The notes under the pieces were generated by a model. It was not told where the DNA came from. It saw only the letters and a list, made by a program, of their open reading frames with translations, and made no database searches. 25,522 nucleotides of DNA from an uncultured Treponema sp. (GTDB lineage: Bacteria; Spirochaetota; Spirochaetia; Treponematales; Treponemataceae): positions 1-25,522 of the forward strand of contig CALBXN010000029.1 in the NCBI GenBank assembly GCA_937890485.1, given 5' to 3'. Position 1 is the stretch's first letter. Each line of letters opens with the position of its first letter. Positions 1 to 8,207 of the stretch are shown piece by piece. The translations under genes were made by a program, and so were the position numbers.

Positions 1-697
1 CATTGCTGGAATCAACCAACACATCGGTTCCCTTTTTATGGATCCACAACCATACCTAGACGCCGTTACAAATCTTTTAAGAATCGCTCACCAATTCAAA
101 AACCTAGAATTTATCGACTTTGGAGGCGGCTACGGAATTCCATATCACAAACTTGATGACGAAAAAGACTTCCCAATGGAAGATTTTAAAACCCGCCTTG
201 AGCCAATCCTAGACGAATTCGTTGCAAGTTACGGAAAAGCCCCACTTTTCAAAAGCGAACCAGGCCGATTCTGTGTTGCAGAAGGCAGCGTGATTTTAGG
301 GCGAGTTCACGCCACAAAAGAAAATTCTGGAATCCAATTTGCAGGTTCAGACATTGGTATGAACGTTCTCGTTCGCCCAAGCATGTACGATTCCCACCAC
401 GATATTGAAGTTTTCCGAGATGGAGAGCTTGTTTCCCGAGATGGAGCTGATTTAATCGAACAAACCGTAACAGGTAACATTTGCGAATCAGGAGACATTC
501 TAGCAAAAAATCGCCTACTTCCAAAAATTGAAGAAGGCGACCTTCTTTGCGTCCTAGACACAGGTGCTTACGGATGGAGCATGTGTTCAACCTACAACAG
601 CCGCCCACGCCCAGCCGAAGTTATGATTTGTGCCAACGGAAAAGTAAAACAAATCCGCCGCAAAGAAACCATCGAAGATTTGATGAATTTGTTTTAA
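1..697 (+). CDS. lysA: Diaminopimelate decarboxylase, C-terminal part (5' truncated by window)
   Basis: The frame is open from base 2 to the TAA at 695-697, so the gene begins outside the window; the ATG at 38 is internal. The family is a fold-III PLP enzyme that decarboxylates meso-diaminopimelate to lysine in the cytoplasm. Seen: the HIGS motif just before base 32, the glycine-rich DFGGGYG phosphate-binding stretch, EPGR, the CESGD motif carrying the active-site cysteine and aspartate, and the C-terminal GAYG...YNSRPRP block typical of this family. Carboxynorspermidine decarboxylase is a related alternative, but the CESGD and GAYG blocks fit LysA better. Codons here end in C more often than in the next two genes, giving a visibly less AT-rich stretch. 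The following gene starts 23 bases after the stop. Confidence 0.88.
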   Translation, partial: IAGINQHIGSLFMDPQPYLDAVTNLLRIAHQFKNLEFIDFGGGYGIPYHKLDDEKDFPMEDFKTRLEPILDEFVASYGKAPLFKSEPGRFCVAEGSVILGRVHATKENSGIQFAGSDIGMNVLVRPSMYDSHHDIEVFRDGELVSRDGADLIEQTVTGNICESGDILAKNRLLPKIEEGDLLCVLDTGAYGWSMCSTYNSRPRPAEVMICANGKVKQIRRKETIEDLMNLF

Positions 698-720
698 TAT
701 TATCCTAGCTTGTAAAAAAT

Positions 721-1431
721 ATGACTTTGCAAAAACTTTTCAGTTACACCAGACAAGCAATAAATGATTTTCAAATGATTCAAGATGGGGATAAAATTGC
801 TATCGGTGTTTCTGGCGGTAAAGATTCCCTTACTTTGCTTTATGCTTTAACGGGATTACAAAAATTTATTCCAGAAAAAATTCAACTTGTAGCAGTTACT
901 GTGGATTTAGGTTTTGGGGAGTTTCAAACTGAAAGTGTAAAAGAACTTTGCAAAAAACTTGAGATTGAATATCACGTTGTAAAAACACAAATTGCAGATA
1001 TATTAAAAGCAAAAATCAAGGAAGGAAGTTTTTGTTCTCTTTGTGCAAAAATGCGAAAAGGTGCTTTGAATAATTTTGCAAAAGAATTAGGTTGCAATAA
1101 AATTGCCTACGCACATCACAAAGATGATTTTATAGAAACAATGTTACTTTCACTTTTGTACGAAGGACAATTCTTTTCTTTTCCACCCGTAAAATATTTT
1201 GAAGAAGCAGATATCACAGTAATTCGTCCACTGATTTATATTCCTGAAAAAGACATAATCGGATTTCAAAATAAAATGAATTTGCAAAGTGTAAAAAATC
1301 CTTGTCCCTTTGATAAGAATACGAAACGTGAATCCGTAAAAAAACTTCTTCATCAAATTCAAAAAGAAAATCATCAGGCAAAAGAAAAAATGTTCAATGC
1401 AATTATGAAAGGAGAAATTTACAAATGGTAA
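721..1431 (+). CDS. ttcA: TtcA-family tRNA 2-thiocytidine(32) synthetase (short form)
   Basis: This is an ATP-dependent tRNA sulfur-transfer enzyme of the PP-loop superfamily; the family thiolates cytidine 32 using a [4Fe-4S] cluster. Seen: the PP-loop SGGKDS at residues 31-36, a CxxC pair at C105/C108 in the context CSLCAKMRKG, the AHHKDD motif near residue 131, and a third cysteine in NPCP (C195). These three cysteines are the expected cluster ligands. At 236 residues it is shorter than the enterobacterial protein (about 310) but matches the compact forms I recall from anaerobes. There is no Shine-Dalgarno before the ATG, and a ribosome could arrive from lysA 23 bases upstream. The stop overlaps the start of the next gene by 7 bases, so the two are probably co-transcribed. 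Confidence 0.8.
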   Translation: MTLQKLFSYTRQAINDFQMIQDGDKIAIGVSGGKDSLTLLYALTGLQKFIPEKIQLVAVTVDLGFGEFQTESVKELCKKLEIEYHVVKTQIADILKAKIKEGSFCSLCAKMRKGALNNFAKELGCNKIAYAHHKDDFIETMLLSLLYEGQFFSFPPVKYFEEADITVIRPLIYIPEKDIIGFQNKMNLQSVKNPCPFDKNTKRESVKKLLHQIQKENHQAKEKMFNAIMKGEIYKW

Positions 1432-1871
1432 AATTTAATCCTTGGGGCTTTTTGTTTCTTAGCATAATTATGATTCCAAATATAATTTTTGCAATAAAAA
1501 ATAAAGAAGCCTTTGAAAACTCAATACAAAAAAAATGGTTCAAAATATTAGAAATATTCGAGCAAATTGGTAGATACGGATGCTTTTTCTGTATGATGTT
1601 TAACATTTCAGGAACTTGCTTTGGATTTTCTTCTAATTTTTCTTTTAGAATTTATCTTATAATAAACGGAATTTTAATTTTTTCCTACTGCTTAATTTGG
1701 ATAACTCATTTTAGAAAAAACAATCTATTTAGAGGAATTTCTCTTTCAGTAATTCCATCTATCATATTTTTATTCAGTGGAGTTATAAGCAAATCTATTT
1801 TATTAATTATTTTTGCTATAATCTTTGCACCTTGTCATATCGCAATTTCAATAATGAATATGAAAAGATAA
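1425..1871 (+). CDS. Small four-helix membrane protein, unknown function
   Basis: A 148-residue protein that begins inside the last codons of the TtcA-like gene (7-base overlap), with a good ribosome site GGAG at 1411-1414. Hydropathy by eye gives four membrane segments, near residues 6-23, 50-70, 75-93 and 104-140 (the last region may hold two). The opening NPWGFLFL...IPNIIFAI and the central EQIGRYGCF blocks resemble an uncharacterised membrane family that I recall from Clostridia, but I cannot name it. No catalytic motif is visible. It converges on the DUF218 gene with only 3 bases between stops and no hairpin, so transcription may run through in both directions. Confidence 0.7.
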   Translation: MVKFNPWGFLFLSIIMIPNIIFAIKNKEAFENSIQKKWFKILEIFEQIGRYGCFFCMMFNISGTCFGFSSNFSFRIYLIINGILIFSYCLIWITHFRKNNLFRGISLSVIPSIIFLFSGVISKSILLIIFAIIFAPCHIAISIMNMKR

Positions 1872-1874
1872 ATC

Positions 1875-2714
1875 TTATTGATTCTTTTGCAATGATTTTT
1901 CATCAACAATTAACATAGTAGGTTTACCTGTAAATAAAATTCTTAATTGAAGTTTTGTAATTGCTAAAATTTCTCTTAGGTAACTATTTAAGATAGCGTA
2001 TTTTGCAGTCTTTGAACTAAATCCAAAAGTGTTTTTATAACCAAGTCGTTTTGCAATCCATAAGGCTCGTGATAAATGATAATCGCTTGTTACAATCACA
2101 ATTTTTGAATCTAAAATTTCTTGCAAACTACATCCTGTTTGTTGGCTAAGTAAAATTGCTGCGTTTTGTAAATTCTGAATTGTATCTAATGATTTATCTT
2201 CTTGCAAAATAAATTCTTTTGAAACCCTACGTTTTTCTAATTCTTTTTCTAACATAATTGATTCTGCAAAAGGAGCTGGTTTTATATGACCTCCACATGC
2301 AACAATTTTACAATTTGAATTTAAACCTTTCCAAAGTTCTGCACAAACATCAAGTCTGTTACTTACAGATGATGATGGAGTTCCATTCATTTTTAATCCA
2401 CCACCTAACAAAATTATATAATCAACTGAATCATCTGGGATTTTTTCTTTAGGTGAAAGAATAAAAAATAAATTCAAACAAGCATAACAACCAAAAATTA
2501 AAATTAAAATTCCAATTACACTTGCAAAGACTTTATTAATCTTTGGTAACTTTCCTTTAAAATCAAGAAATACTAAAAGTGAACAAATAATTCCAATAAG
2601 AGGCCACAATAAAGTTATTCCTAAAAAATATCCGTCTAAAATTACAAGAATTAAATAGTATAAAAAAGAAAAAATTGCTAAAACTACTAAAAGATTTTTA
2701 AGCCATTTGTTCAT
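1875..2714 (-). CDS. DUF218 (YdcF/SanA/ElyC-like) membrane protein
   Basis: A 279-residue protein with three hydrophobic N-terminal segments (about residues 7-25, 30-50 and 63-90) followed by a soluble DUF218 domain. Domain signatures seen: VDYIILLGGG near residue 93, the SVSNRLD stretch, a CGGH turn, a conserved acidic segment (FAESIMLEKEL), the DTIQNLQNA helix and the VTSDYHLSRA motif near residue 210. Family members act at the envelope (SanA and ElyC affect the peptidoglycan barrier in E. coli), but the reaction is not established. The Shine-Dalgarno AGGA sits 7 bases before the ATG. It lies 26 bases downstream of the thioesterase gene and is probably in the same operon. Confidence 0.82.
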   Translation of the reverse strand: MNKWLKNLLVVLAIFSFLYYLILVILDGYFLGITLLWPLIGIICSLLVFLDFKGKLPKINKVFASVIGILILIFGCYACLNLFFILSPKEKIPDDSVDYIILLGGGLKMNGTPSSSVSNRLDVCAELWKGLNSNCKIVACGGHIKPAPFAESIMLEKELEKRRVSKEFILQEDKSLDTIQNLQNAAILLSQQTGCSLQEILDSKIVIVTSDYHLSRALWIAKRLGYKNTFGFSSKTAKYAILNSYLREILAITKLQLRILFTGKPTMLIVDEKSLQKNQ

Positions 2715-2740
2715 TTGTATTCCTTTTGGGCAAGAAAAAA

Positions 2741-3496
2741 TTATTTGTAAAACAATTCAGATTCAAAACAAACATTTCCGTTTTGTTTACCAACAATTAC
2801 AATTCGGTTTTCGCCTGCATTTAAATTTCCGTAGATTTCAAGATTATCTCCAAGCATTGCTTCGTGTGCATAATTCAATCTTAAATCTGTAAAAGTTTTA
2901 TTTTGAAACTCTTCTGGCAAACTATCCATAATATAAGTTGCATAACGAGAATTATTCATATGTCCATTTGCATCAATATCAGAAAAACGAATTTTTCTTT
3001 CATCAAGAAGTTGCATTTCTTCTGGCATACCAATTTTTCCACAATCTAAACTTTTTAAAGGTAAAGTAAGAGTTGGCTCAGGACGCATTGTAAAAGTAGA
3101 TGGTTTCATGATTCTTCGATTTTCAAGATTTACTAAAAGCCAAGTTGAAAATCCATTTACCAAAACTTCCCCATTTTCATCTGTTAATTCATAGGAACGA
3201 CTAAGTTGTAAACCTTTAGAGGCTTCTTCCCAAGTTTTCAAAGTAATTGTTTGATTACTTCTTGGCATTTTATGAAATCTAAAAGCAATTCTAGAAGTTA
3301 AAATTGCGATTCCATTTTCTTTTAAAATATCAAAAGTAATTCCTCTTTGATGAAAATCTTCAACAGCTGTATCAGAAGTTAATGCTAAAATTTCTGACAA
3401 CATAATTTCTTGATTAATATTACATTGACTAAAATACAATTTAAATTGTCTGTAAAAATTATTTTCTTCATCATGCCATTGTTTAAATTCTTTCAT
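2741..3496 (-). CDS. Acyl-ACP thioesterase (FatA/FatB-like)
   Basis: A 251-residue double-hotdog protein of the acyl-ACP thioesterase family, which hydrolyses acyl-ACP to free fatty acid and so ends fatty-acid elongation. Seen: the first hotdog with the VEDFHQRG helix and W89-based block (KTWEEASKG), then NGFSTWLLVN, then the second hotdog carrying DANGHMNNSRY, where D175, N177 and H179 correspond to the Asp/Asn/His catalytic set described for plant thioesterases. The length matches bacterial members. An AAGGA site lies about 11 bases before the ATG. First gene of a likely operon with the DUF218 gene; the divergent gap to metY holds a TATAAT-like -10 at 3539-3534 on this strand, without a convincing -35. 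Confidence 0.85.
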   Translation of the reverse strand: MKEFKQWHDEENNFYRQFKLYFSQCNINQEIMLSEILALTSDTAVEDFHQRGITFDILKENGIAILTSRIAFRFHKMPRSNQTITLKTWEEASKGLQLSRSYELTDENGEVLVNGFSTWLLVNLENRRIMKPSTFTMRPEPTLTLPLKSLDCGKIGMPEEMQLLDERKIRFSDIDANGHMNNSRYATYIMDSLPEEFQNKTFTDLRLNYAHEAMLGDNLEIYGNLNAGENRIVIVGKQNGNVCFESELFYK

Positions 3497-3636
3497 ATTT
3501 CAATTCATCCTTTTAAAATAAATTTACATTGATATTATACATTTTTTACTTGTAAAAATCATCTATTTATGTAATAAATTTATAGAAGACTTTTGTTTTA
3601 TACACACTAATTTAACATATTTTAATGAGGAAAAAC

Positions 3637-4914
3637 ATGAAAATAGAAACTAAATGTTTACATTCTGGATACACTCCAAAAAATGGTGAACCTAGAGTTG
3701 TTCCAATCGTACAAAGTACAACTTACAGATTTGATTCTTGCGATCACGTAGCAGAACTTTTTGATAAACCAACCGAATTTATGTATTCTCGTTTTGCAAA
3801 TCCAACTTGCGAAGCAGTAGAAAAAAAGATTGCAGACTTAGAAGGGGGAGTTGGATGTATGCTCACTTCAAGTGGACAGGCTGCAAGTTTGCTTTCAATT
3901 TTAAATTTATGTTCTAGTGGAGATAGCTTTATTTCTAGTTCTTCAATTTACGGAGGAACAGTAAATTTATTTTCTGTAACATTAAAAAAACTTGGAATTG
4001 AATGTATTTGGGTTGATGTTGATGCTTCCGAAGAAGAAATTCTAAAAGCATTTAAACCAAATACAAAATGTGTTTTTGGCGAAACTATTGCAAATCCTGC
4101 TTTAACAGTTTTTGATTTTGAAAAATGGGCAAAAGTTGCTCATTCAAAAAATGTTCCGTTAATTGTTGATAACACATTTGCAACTCCAATTTTATGTCGT
4201 CCATTTGAATGGGGAGCAGATATTGTAATTCATTCTACAACAAAATACATGGATGGCCACGCTGTTCAAGGTGGAGGAGCAATCATTGATAGTGGAAAAT
4301 TCGATTGGGAAAAAGCTTACAAAGCAACAGGATTTTTTGCTGATATGGTTGAACCAGACGAAAGTTATCATGGACTTTGCTACACAAAGGAATTTGGAAA
4401 CGCTGCTTACATTGTAAAAGCAAGAACACAATGGATGAGAGATTTTGGTTGTTATCCTGCTGCAAATTCTGCTTTCCTACTTAATCTTGGTTTAGAAACA
4501 TTACCTATTCGTATGAAGCAATATTGTGAAAACGCAAAAAAAGTTGCCGAATATTTTAAGAAAAGCGATAAAATTGCAAAAGTATCTTATCCAGGTCTTG
4601 AAGGTGATAAATATTTTGAACTTGGAAAAAAATACCTTCCATTAGGATGTAGTGGTGTAATTTCTATCAGTATCAAAGGAGGAAGAGATGCAGCTGTACG
4701 CTTTATGGATGCACTAACTCTTGCTTCTGACGAAGTTCATGTTGCAGATATTCGTACCTGTGTTTTACATCCTGCAAGTGCAACACATCGCCAATTAACA
4801 GATGAACAACTTGTAGCCGCAGGAATTGACGGTGGAATGGTTCGTTTTAGTTGTGGTCTTGAAAATGTAGAAGACATCATTGCTGATATTGATAAAGGAC
4901 TAGCTGCCATTTAA
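3637..4914 (+). CDS. metY: O-acetylhomoserine sulfhydrylase-type PLP enzyme
   Basis: A cystathionine-gamma-synthase-family PLP enzyme. The 425-residue length and the sequence around YSRFANPT and SSGQAA fit O-acetylhomoserine (thiol)-lyase, which makes homocysteine from O-acetylhomoserine and sulfide. PLP residues seen: aspartate in VDNTFATP (D178) and lysine in HSTTKYMDGH (K203). An ATG at 3625 is also in frame, but GAGG at 3627-3630 lies just upstream of the ATG at 3637 and overlaps the earlier start, so 3637 is preferred. It is a single gene, divergent from the thioesterase and followed by a strong hairpin. Methionine gamma-lyase or cystathionine gamma-synthase activity cannot be excluded by eye. 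No S-box-like structure was recognised in the short leader. Confidence 0.85.
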   Translation: MKIETKCLHSGYTPKNGEPRVVPIVQSTTYRFDSCDHVAELFDKPTEFMYSRFANPTCEAVEKKIADLEGGVGCMLTSSGQAASLLSILNLCSSGDSFISSSSIYGGTVNLFSVTLKKLGIECIWVDVDASEEEILKAFKPNTKCVFGETIANPALTVFDFEKWAKVAHSKNVPLIVDNTFATPILCRPFEWGADIVIHSTTKYMDGHAVQGGGAIIDSGKFDWEKAYKATGFFADMVEPDESYHGLCYTKEFGNAAYIVKARTQWMRDFGCYPAANSAFLLNLGLETLPIRMKQYCENAKKVAEYFKKSDKIAKVSYPGLEGDKYFELGKKYLPLGCSGVISISIKGGRDAAVRFMDALTLASDEVHVADIRTCVLHPASATHRQLTDEQLVAAGIDGGMVRFSCGLENVEDIIADIDKGLAAI

Positions 4915-4945
4915 TAAAAAAAGCTAAACAAATATAATTTAAAAC

Positions 4946-4998
4946 AAAAAGCAGTTTGCACACGAAGAGCTAAAAACTTCTTACAAACTGCTTTTTTT
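4946..4998. terminator. Bidirectional intrinsic terminator between metY and the 682-residue gene
   Basis: A perfect 13-bp stem pairs 4946-4958 (AAAAAGCAGTTTG) with 4984-4996, followed by T residues to 4998. The A-run at the other side gives a T-run on the minus strand, so it can serve both convergent genes. The 25-base loop itself contains a small stem, GAAG 4964-4967 with CTTC 4977-4980. Confidence 0.85.
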
Positions 4999-5009
4999 AT
5001 TACTAAATC

Positions 5010-7058
5010 TTATTTTCCTGCACTTGCTCTATTTTTAATAGATTTTATAAACAAGTTATTCTGATCAGAGCGCAAAGGTACAGAAAATACAGGAGTTCCA
5101 TCTTCTTCAGAAACTCTATAAGGAAGAGTATTATCATACTCATATCCAGGACTGTTTTCGTCATTTACCCACCAATCTAAAACACAAATAATACTTAATG
5201 TATATTTTAAAAGATTTAGATTTGTGGCTCCTTTAGATTTCTTTCCTCCAAGTAAAACATCAATTCGCTTAGAAATAACATTTGGAATATCAAAATGATA
5301 TTTTTCTAAAATATTTGGAGCACCACTAATATCTCTTGGATTTCCTTCTACACGACTTATAAGGGTAGAAAAAATTGCTTTAAGATATTCTACTCTAAGT
5401 TGCAAAGGACGATAAGAACCATCCTTGTTTGGTCGTTCCATGAAAATTAAATCAAAAGAAAGATGAGGTAGGAACATATTTTTTATTTGCCATTGCATAT
5501 TTGATAACTTCTTTTTTGCATAAGGAAGTTTTTTAAAACTACTTTCAGTATACACTTGATTAACATATTCTTTTAATTCACTCAAATAATCTTTATCAAA
5601 AAGAACTTCTCTGTACAGTGTCCAATCAGAAAATACATCACTTAAAGAATCTTGATAACTTTCAAATTCAGGATCTTTATCTAATGTAAAATTAATATGT
5701 CGACATGCTTGAAAGAAATCTTCTAGGATACGAACAAGAATTATCGTAATTTGCATTGGATTTTCTACAGAAAGCAAATTAAAGCCATCACTAAATTGAT
5801 ATAGGGGCTGAAAATAAGGAAAGAAATCTTCTTTTCCAAGATTTTGCCAACCAGCATGAGGAAAAATTCTTTCCAATAAATCTAAGCCTTGAGATACAAC
5901 AGAACCTGTTTCCGAGTTATTAACATCTTTTTCTTTATCTATAACTTCAGTTTTTTCAGAAACATCCTCTGGTTTTTGATTTGAAGAAACTGATTCTTCT
6001 TCATTTTTGGAAGTATCTGTTTTTTTCTGATCTTCTTGATTATCCTTTAAATCAGAAAGAGTTTCTTTTTCTTTTACTTTTTCATCAGGAAGAATTAAAT
6101 CAAATTTTGTCATATCAAGAAAAGCAAGGATCTTAGAAATTTTTGTGCTAAAAAACTTTGGATAAGGAACAATTTCAGTTCCACACATTCTCAAAAGTAA
6201 TGGATACATTCCTTTCATAACATATCCACTTATATACATCCATTCATTACAAGCTTCTTTTGTATATTGAAGCAAAGTTTCATCAGGCACTTTTGAATCA
6301 GGAGCAATTTCGGCGTAAGCAGTTTTTATATAAGATGTTATTCTCTCTTCACCTAAAAAATAAATAGTTATCAAAGGTTTATAAATAGATCTTATAAAAG
6401 GAATCAATCTTGTTACTGTAATTTGATTAGGAGTTCTTGATAATTGTTTATATAATTCTTGAATAGGAATCAAATCAACTCTAGTAATATAATTTAGCAT
6501 TTTATATTTAGCACTAAAGATTGTTTTTATTTTCTCTTTATAAAGTTCAGACCCTGCAGCCATTAAACGTTTTACACAAGAAGTAAATTTCTGTATATGC
6601 CCAATATAATTCAATAATTTTACTGAAACAAAACCTTCGGAAACTCTATCTGGCAATTTTCCTAAAGAAAACAAAAAATTTATAAAAGTTTGAGGTCGTT
6701 TTATTTTATATTCAGAACTTGACATCATCTTATCTATCAACGTTTTGTCTCTTGATGAAATATTTGGCAAGGACAATGGTTTTTGGATAACTTCTGTGGA
6801 TTGAATATTTGGTTGTATAGGCTGAGTTCTTATAGGAATATGCTTATCTTGTTTTGTTTTTATGTAAATTCCTCTGTTTTTACTAAAACTGTCAAACTGA
6901 GGTGTTTTTTCAATTCCAATTTCTCCACCGAGCACATTTGCAACTCGCATTGCTTCCTCTGGAGAAATATCACCTAAATTCTGTCTTACCTTGTCTAATT
7001 CGCCAGGTTCATAAATTGCCTTTGGTTTTGGTTTTTTCTCTTTTTTTGTGTCGTTCAT
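5010..7058 (-). CDS. Large conserved-type hypothetical protein (682 aa), partner of the DUF2804-like gene
   Basis: I do not recognise a functional family. The protein starts with a lysine-rich stretch (KKEKKPKPK), then a motif-like block around residues 16-55 (YEPGELDKVRQNLG ... ISPEEA ... LGGEIG) that looks conserved in character. Residues about 140-310 are helical and basic, with no obvious membrane segment or signal peptide. A hydrophilic, acidic, low-complexity linker follows at about 325-395 (many E, D, K, S and N). The C-terminal half (about 400-680) is rich in aromatics and includes FPHAGWQNLGKEDFFPYFQP. It is probably cytoplasmic. Its ATG overlaps the stop of the upstream DUF2804-like gene (ATGA, 4 bases), so translation is probably coupled and the products may act together. 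I recall similar long proteins only from treponemes. Confidence 0.75.
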   Translation of the reverse strand: MNDTKKEKKPKPKAIYEPGELDKVRQNLGDISPEEAMRVANVLGGEIGIEKTPQFDSFSKNRGIYIKTKQDKHIPIRTQPIQPNIQSTEVIQKPLSLPNISSRDKTLIDKMMSSSEYKIKRPQTFINFLFSLGKLPDRVSEGFVSVKLLNYIGHIQKFTSCVKRLMAAGSELYKEKIKTIFSAKYKMLNYITRVDLIPIQELYKQLSRTPNQITVTRLIPFIRSIYKPLITIYFLGEERITSYIKTAYAEIAPDSKVPDETLLQYTKEACNEWMYISGYVMKGMYPLLLRMCGTEIVPYPKFFSTKISKILAFLDMTKFDLILPDEKVKEKETLSDLKDNQEDQKKTDTSKNEEESVSSNQKPEDVSEKTEVIDKEKDVNNSETGSVVSQGLDLLERIFPHAGWQNLGKEDFFPYFQPLYQFSDGFNLLSVENPMQITIILVRILEDFFQACRHINFTLDKDPEFESYQDSLSDVFSDWTLYREVLFDKDYLSELKEYVNQVYTESSFKKLPYAKKKLSNMQWQIKNMFLPHLSFDLIFMERPNKDGSYRPLQLRVEYLKAIFSTLISRVEGNPRDISGAPNILEKYHFDIPNVISKRIDVLLGGKKSKGATNLNLLKYTLSIICVLDWWVNDENSPGYEYDNTLPYRVSEEDGTPVFSVPLRSDQNNLFIKSIKNRASAGK

Positions 7059-8116
7059 AGTCGTATTCTCTGATTCTTTATAATTCCAGGAAAATCCTTT
7101 AGAGTAATTGATTTACCCTCTTTAGTAATCAATACTCCATCAAAAGTTCCGTAAAGTGTAAAATATTGTGCATGAAGTAAAACCACACTTATTAGCCATT
7201 GACTTGAAGAAGAAGGTGTAAAAACTAAATCAATCATGCTTTCAGTATCTTGAATTGACCATTTCTTCATTTTCCCAAAAGGATGAGCAACAGTAGCAGG
7301 CGGTAAAGGAGTTATTTCATTATTTACAAATAAAACATTTTCATTATATGTATCTTTATCTAAAGGAAAAATTGACATATCAGAAATTCTAAAAGTAATT
7401 TCATCATCCCCTACTTTTCCAATTCCTGTAATAAGATTATTCACTGTTCTAGATTTGTAATATGCTCGTGTCATTACAAACAAACTTTGAGTTCTTTGAG
7501 GAAAGAAAAAAGGATTCATTTTTCCACGAGTAATACAAATTCCACCTTCAACTACCATTGATTTTTGATAAGAAGCAAAACATCGGCGCATTACAGGAGC
7601 AGGTAAAACTGAAGTTAAAGAACTACCTTCCTTTTCAAAAGAAGAAACAAAAGACCCCATAAAGTTTGGACGGATATTATCACCCTTCAAATTAAAAACT
7701 ATGGAAAAACGATTTTTTGCTTCGTCCCAAGAAATTCTAACATATCGACGCTTTGAATAAGTAGAACAAATTGCTTTTTCTAAATTTTTTGGAACTAATC
7801 GTCTTATCAAAACCATTACATTTTTGTAAGAATATCGTTGTAAAGTTTTTTTATTCCATATATTTATTTCAGAAAAACCGTAAATTTTTGAATCTAGCAA
7901 ATCAATTGTTCCAAAATATTCAGAAGTTGAAAAAGTAAAAGAAAGATTACTTCTAATGCGTAAATTTGTAATAAAAGTTGGTAAAGGCAAAACTCCAAAA
8001 GGATACTTCATTCCCTTAATATTTAAAGTTTTTGGAGGTTTAGAAAAAGAGCCAAAAGAGGCTTTACCTTCTTTTATGAGATTTTCTGGAGCTTCTTTTA
8101 AATTTCTAGTATACAT
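7055..8116 (-). CDS. DUF2804-like protein
   Basis: A 353-residue protein without a signal peptide or membrane helix. Several blocks resemble the DUF2804 family as I remember it: YFGTIDLLD near residue 67, an ISWDEAKNRFSI strand, the central strand-rich region with GGICITRGKMNPF, the KKWSIQDTE...IDLVFTP block near 285-302, and a C-terminal YGTFDGVL...GKSITLKDFPG block. DUF2804 proteins are predicted beta-rich, lipocalin- or hydroxyneurosporene-synthase-like folds with no established reaction. This assignment is from memory and is moderate only. A promoter with TATAAT lies so close that the leader would be about 4 bases. Its stop overlaps the start of the 682-residue gene. Confidence 0.6.
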   Translation of the reverse strand: MYTRNLKEAPENLIKEGKASFGSFSKPPKTLNIKGMKYPFGVLPLPTFITNLRIRSNLSFTFSTSEYFGTIDLLDSKIYGFSEINIWNKKTLQRYSYKNVMVLIRRLVPKNLEKAICSTYSKRRYVRISWDEAKNRFSIVFNLKGDNIRPNFMGSFVSSFEKEGSSLTSVLPAPVMRRCFASYQKSMVVEGGICITRGKMNPFFFPQRTQSLFVMTRAYYKSRTVNNLITGIGKVGDDEITFRISDMSIFPLDKDTYNENVLFVNNEITPLPPATVAHPFGKMKKWSIQDTESMIDLVFTPSSSSQWLISVVLLHAQYFTLYGTFDGVLITKEGKSITLKDFPGIIKNQRIRL

Positions 8117-8126
8117 CTAATTTTGT

Positions 8127-8156
8127 ATTATACACCAAAACTATCAATTATGGCAA
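8127..8156 (-). promoter_or_regulatory. Promoter of the DUF2804-like gene
   Basis: Read on the minus strand: -35 TTGCCA (8156-8151), an 18-bp spacer, and a perfect -10 TATAAT (8132-8127). The expected start of transcription is about 8120, four bases before the ATG at 8116, leaving no room for a Shine-Dalgarno. Confidence 0.6.
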
Positions 8157-8172
8157 AGGTTTTTATACAATA

Positions 8173-8201
8173 TTGAAAACATTAGGCAATTTTGGTAGAC
8201 T
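8173..8201 (+). promoter_or_regulatory. Promoter of hisA-IE, predicted leaderless
   Basis: TTGAAA (8173-8178), a 17-bp spacer and TAGACT (8196-8201; four of six consensus bases). Seven bases past the -10 is base 8208, the A of the start codon. No Shine-Dalgarno is present, and an in-frame TAG at 8196-8198 rules out an upstream start. Confidence 0.5.
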
Positions 8202-8207
8202 AAAACT

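Noticed and set aside
3497..3636. Possible SAM or cysteine riboswitch before metY.
   Set aside because: The leader is too short and AT-rich, and no S-box-like stems were found.
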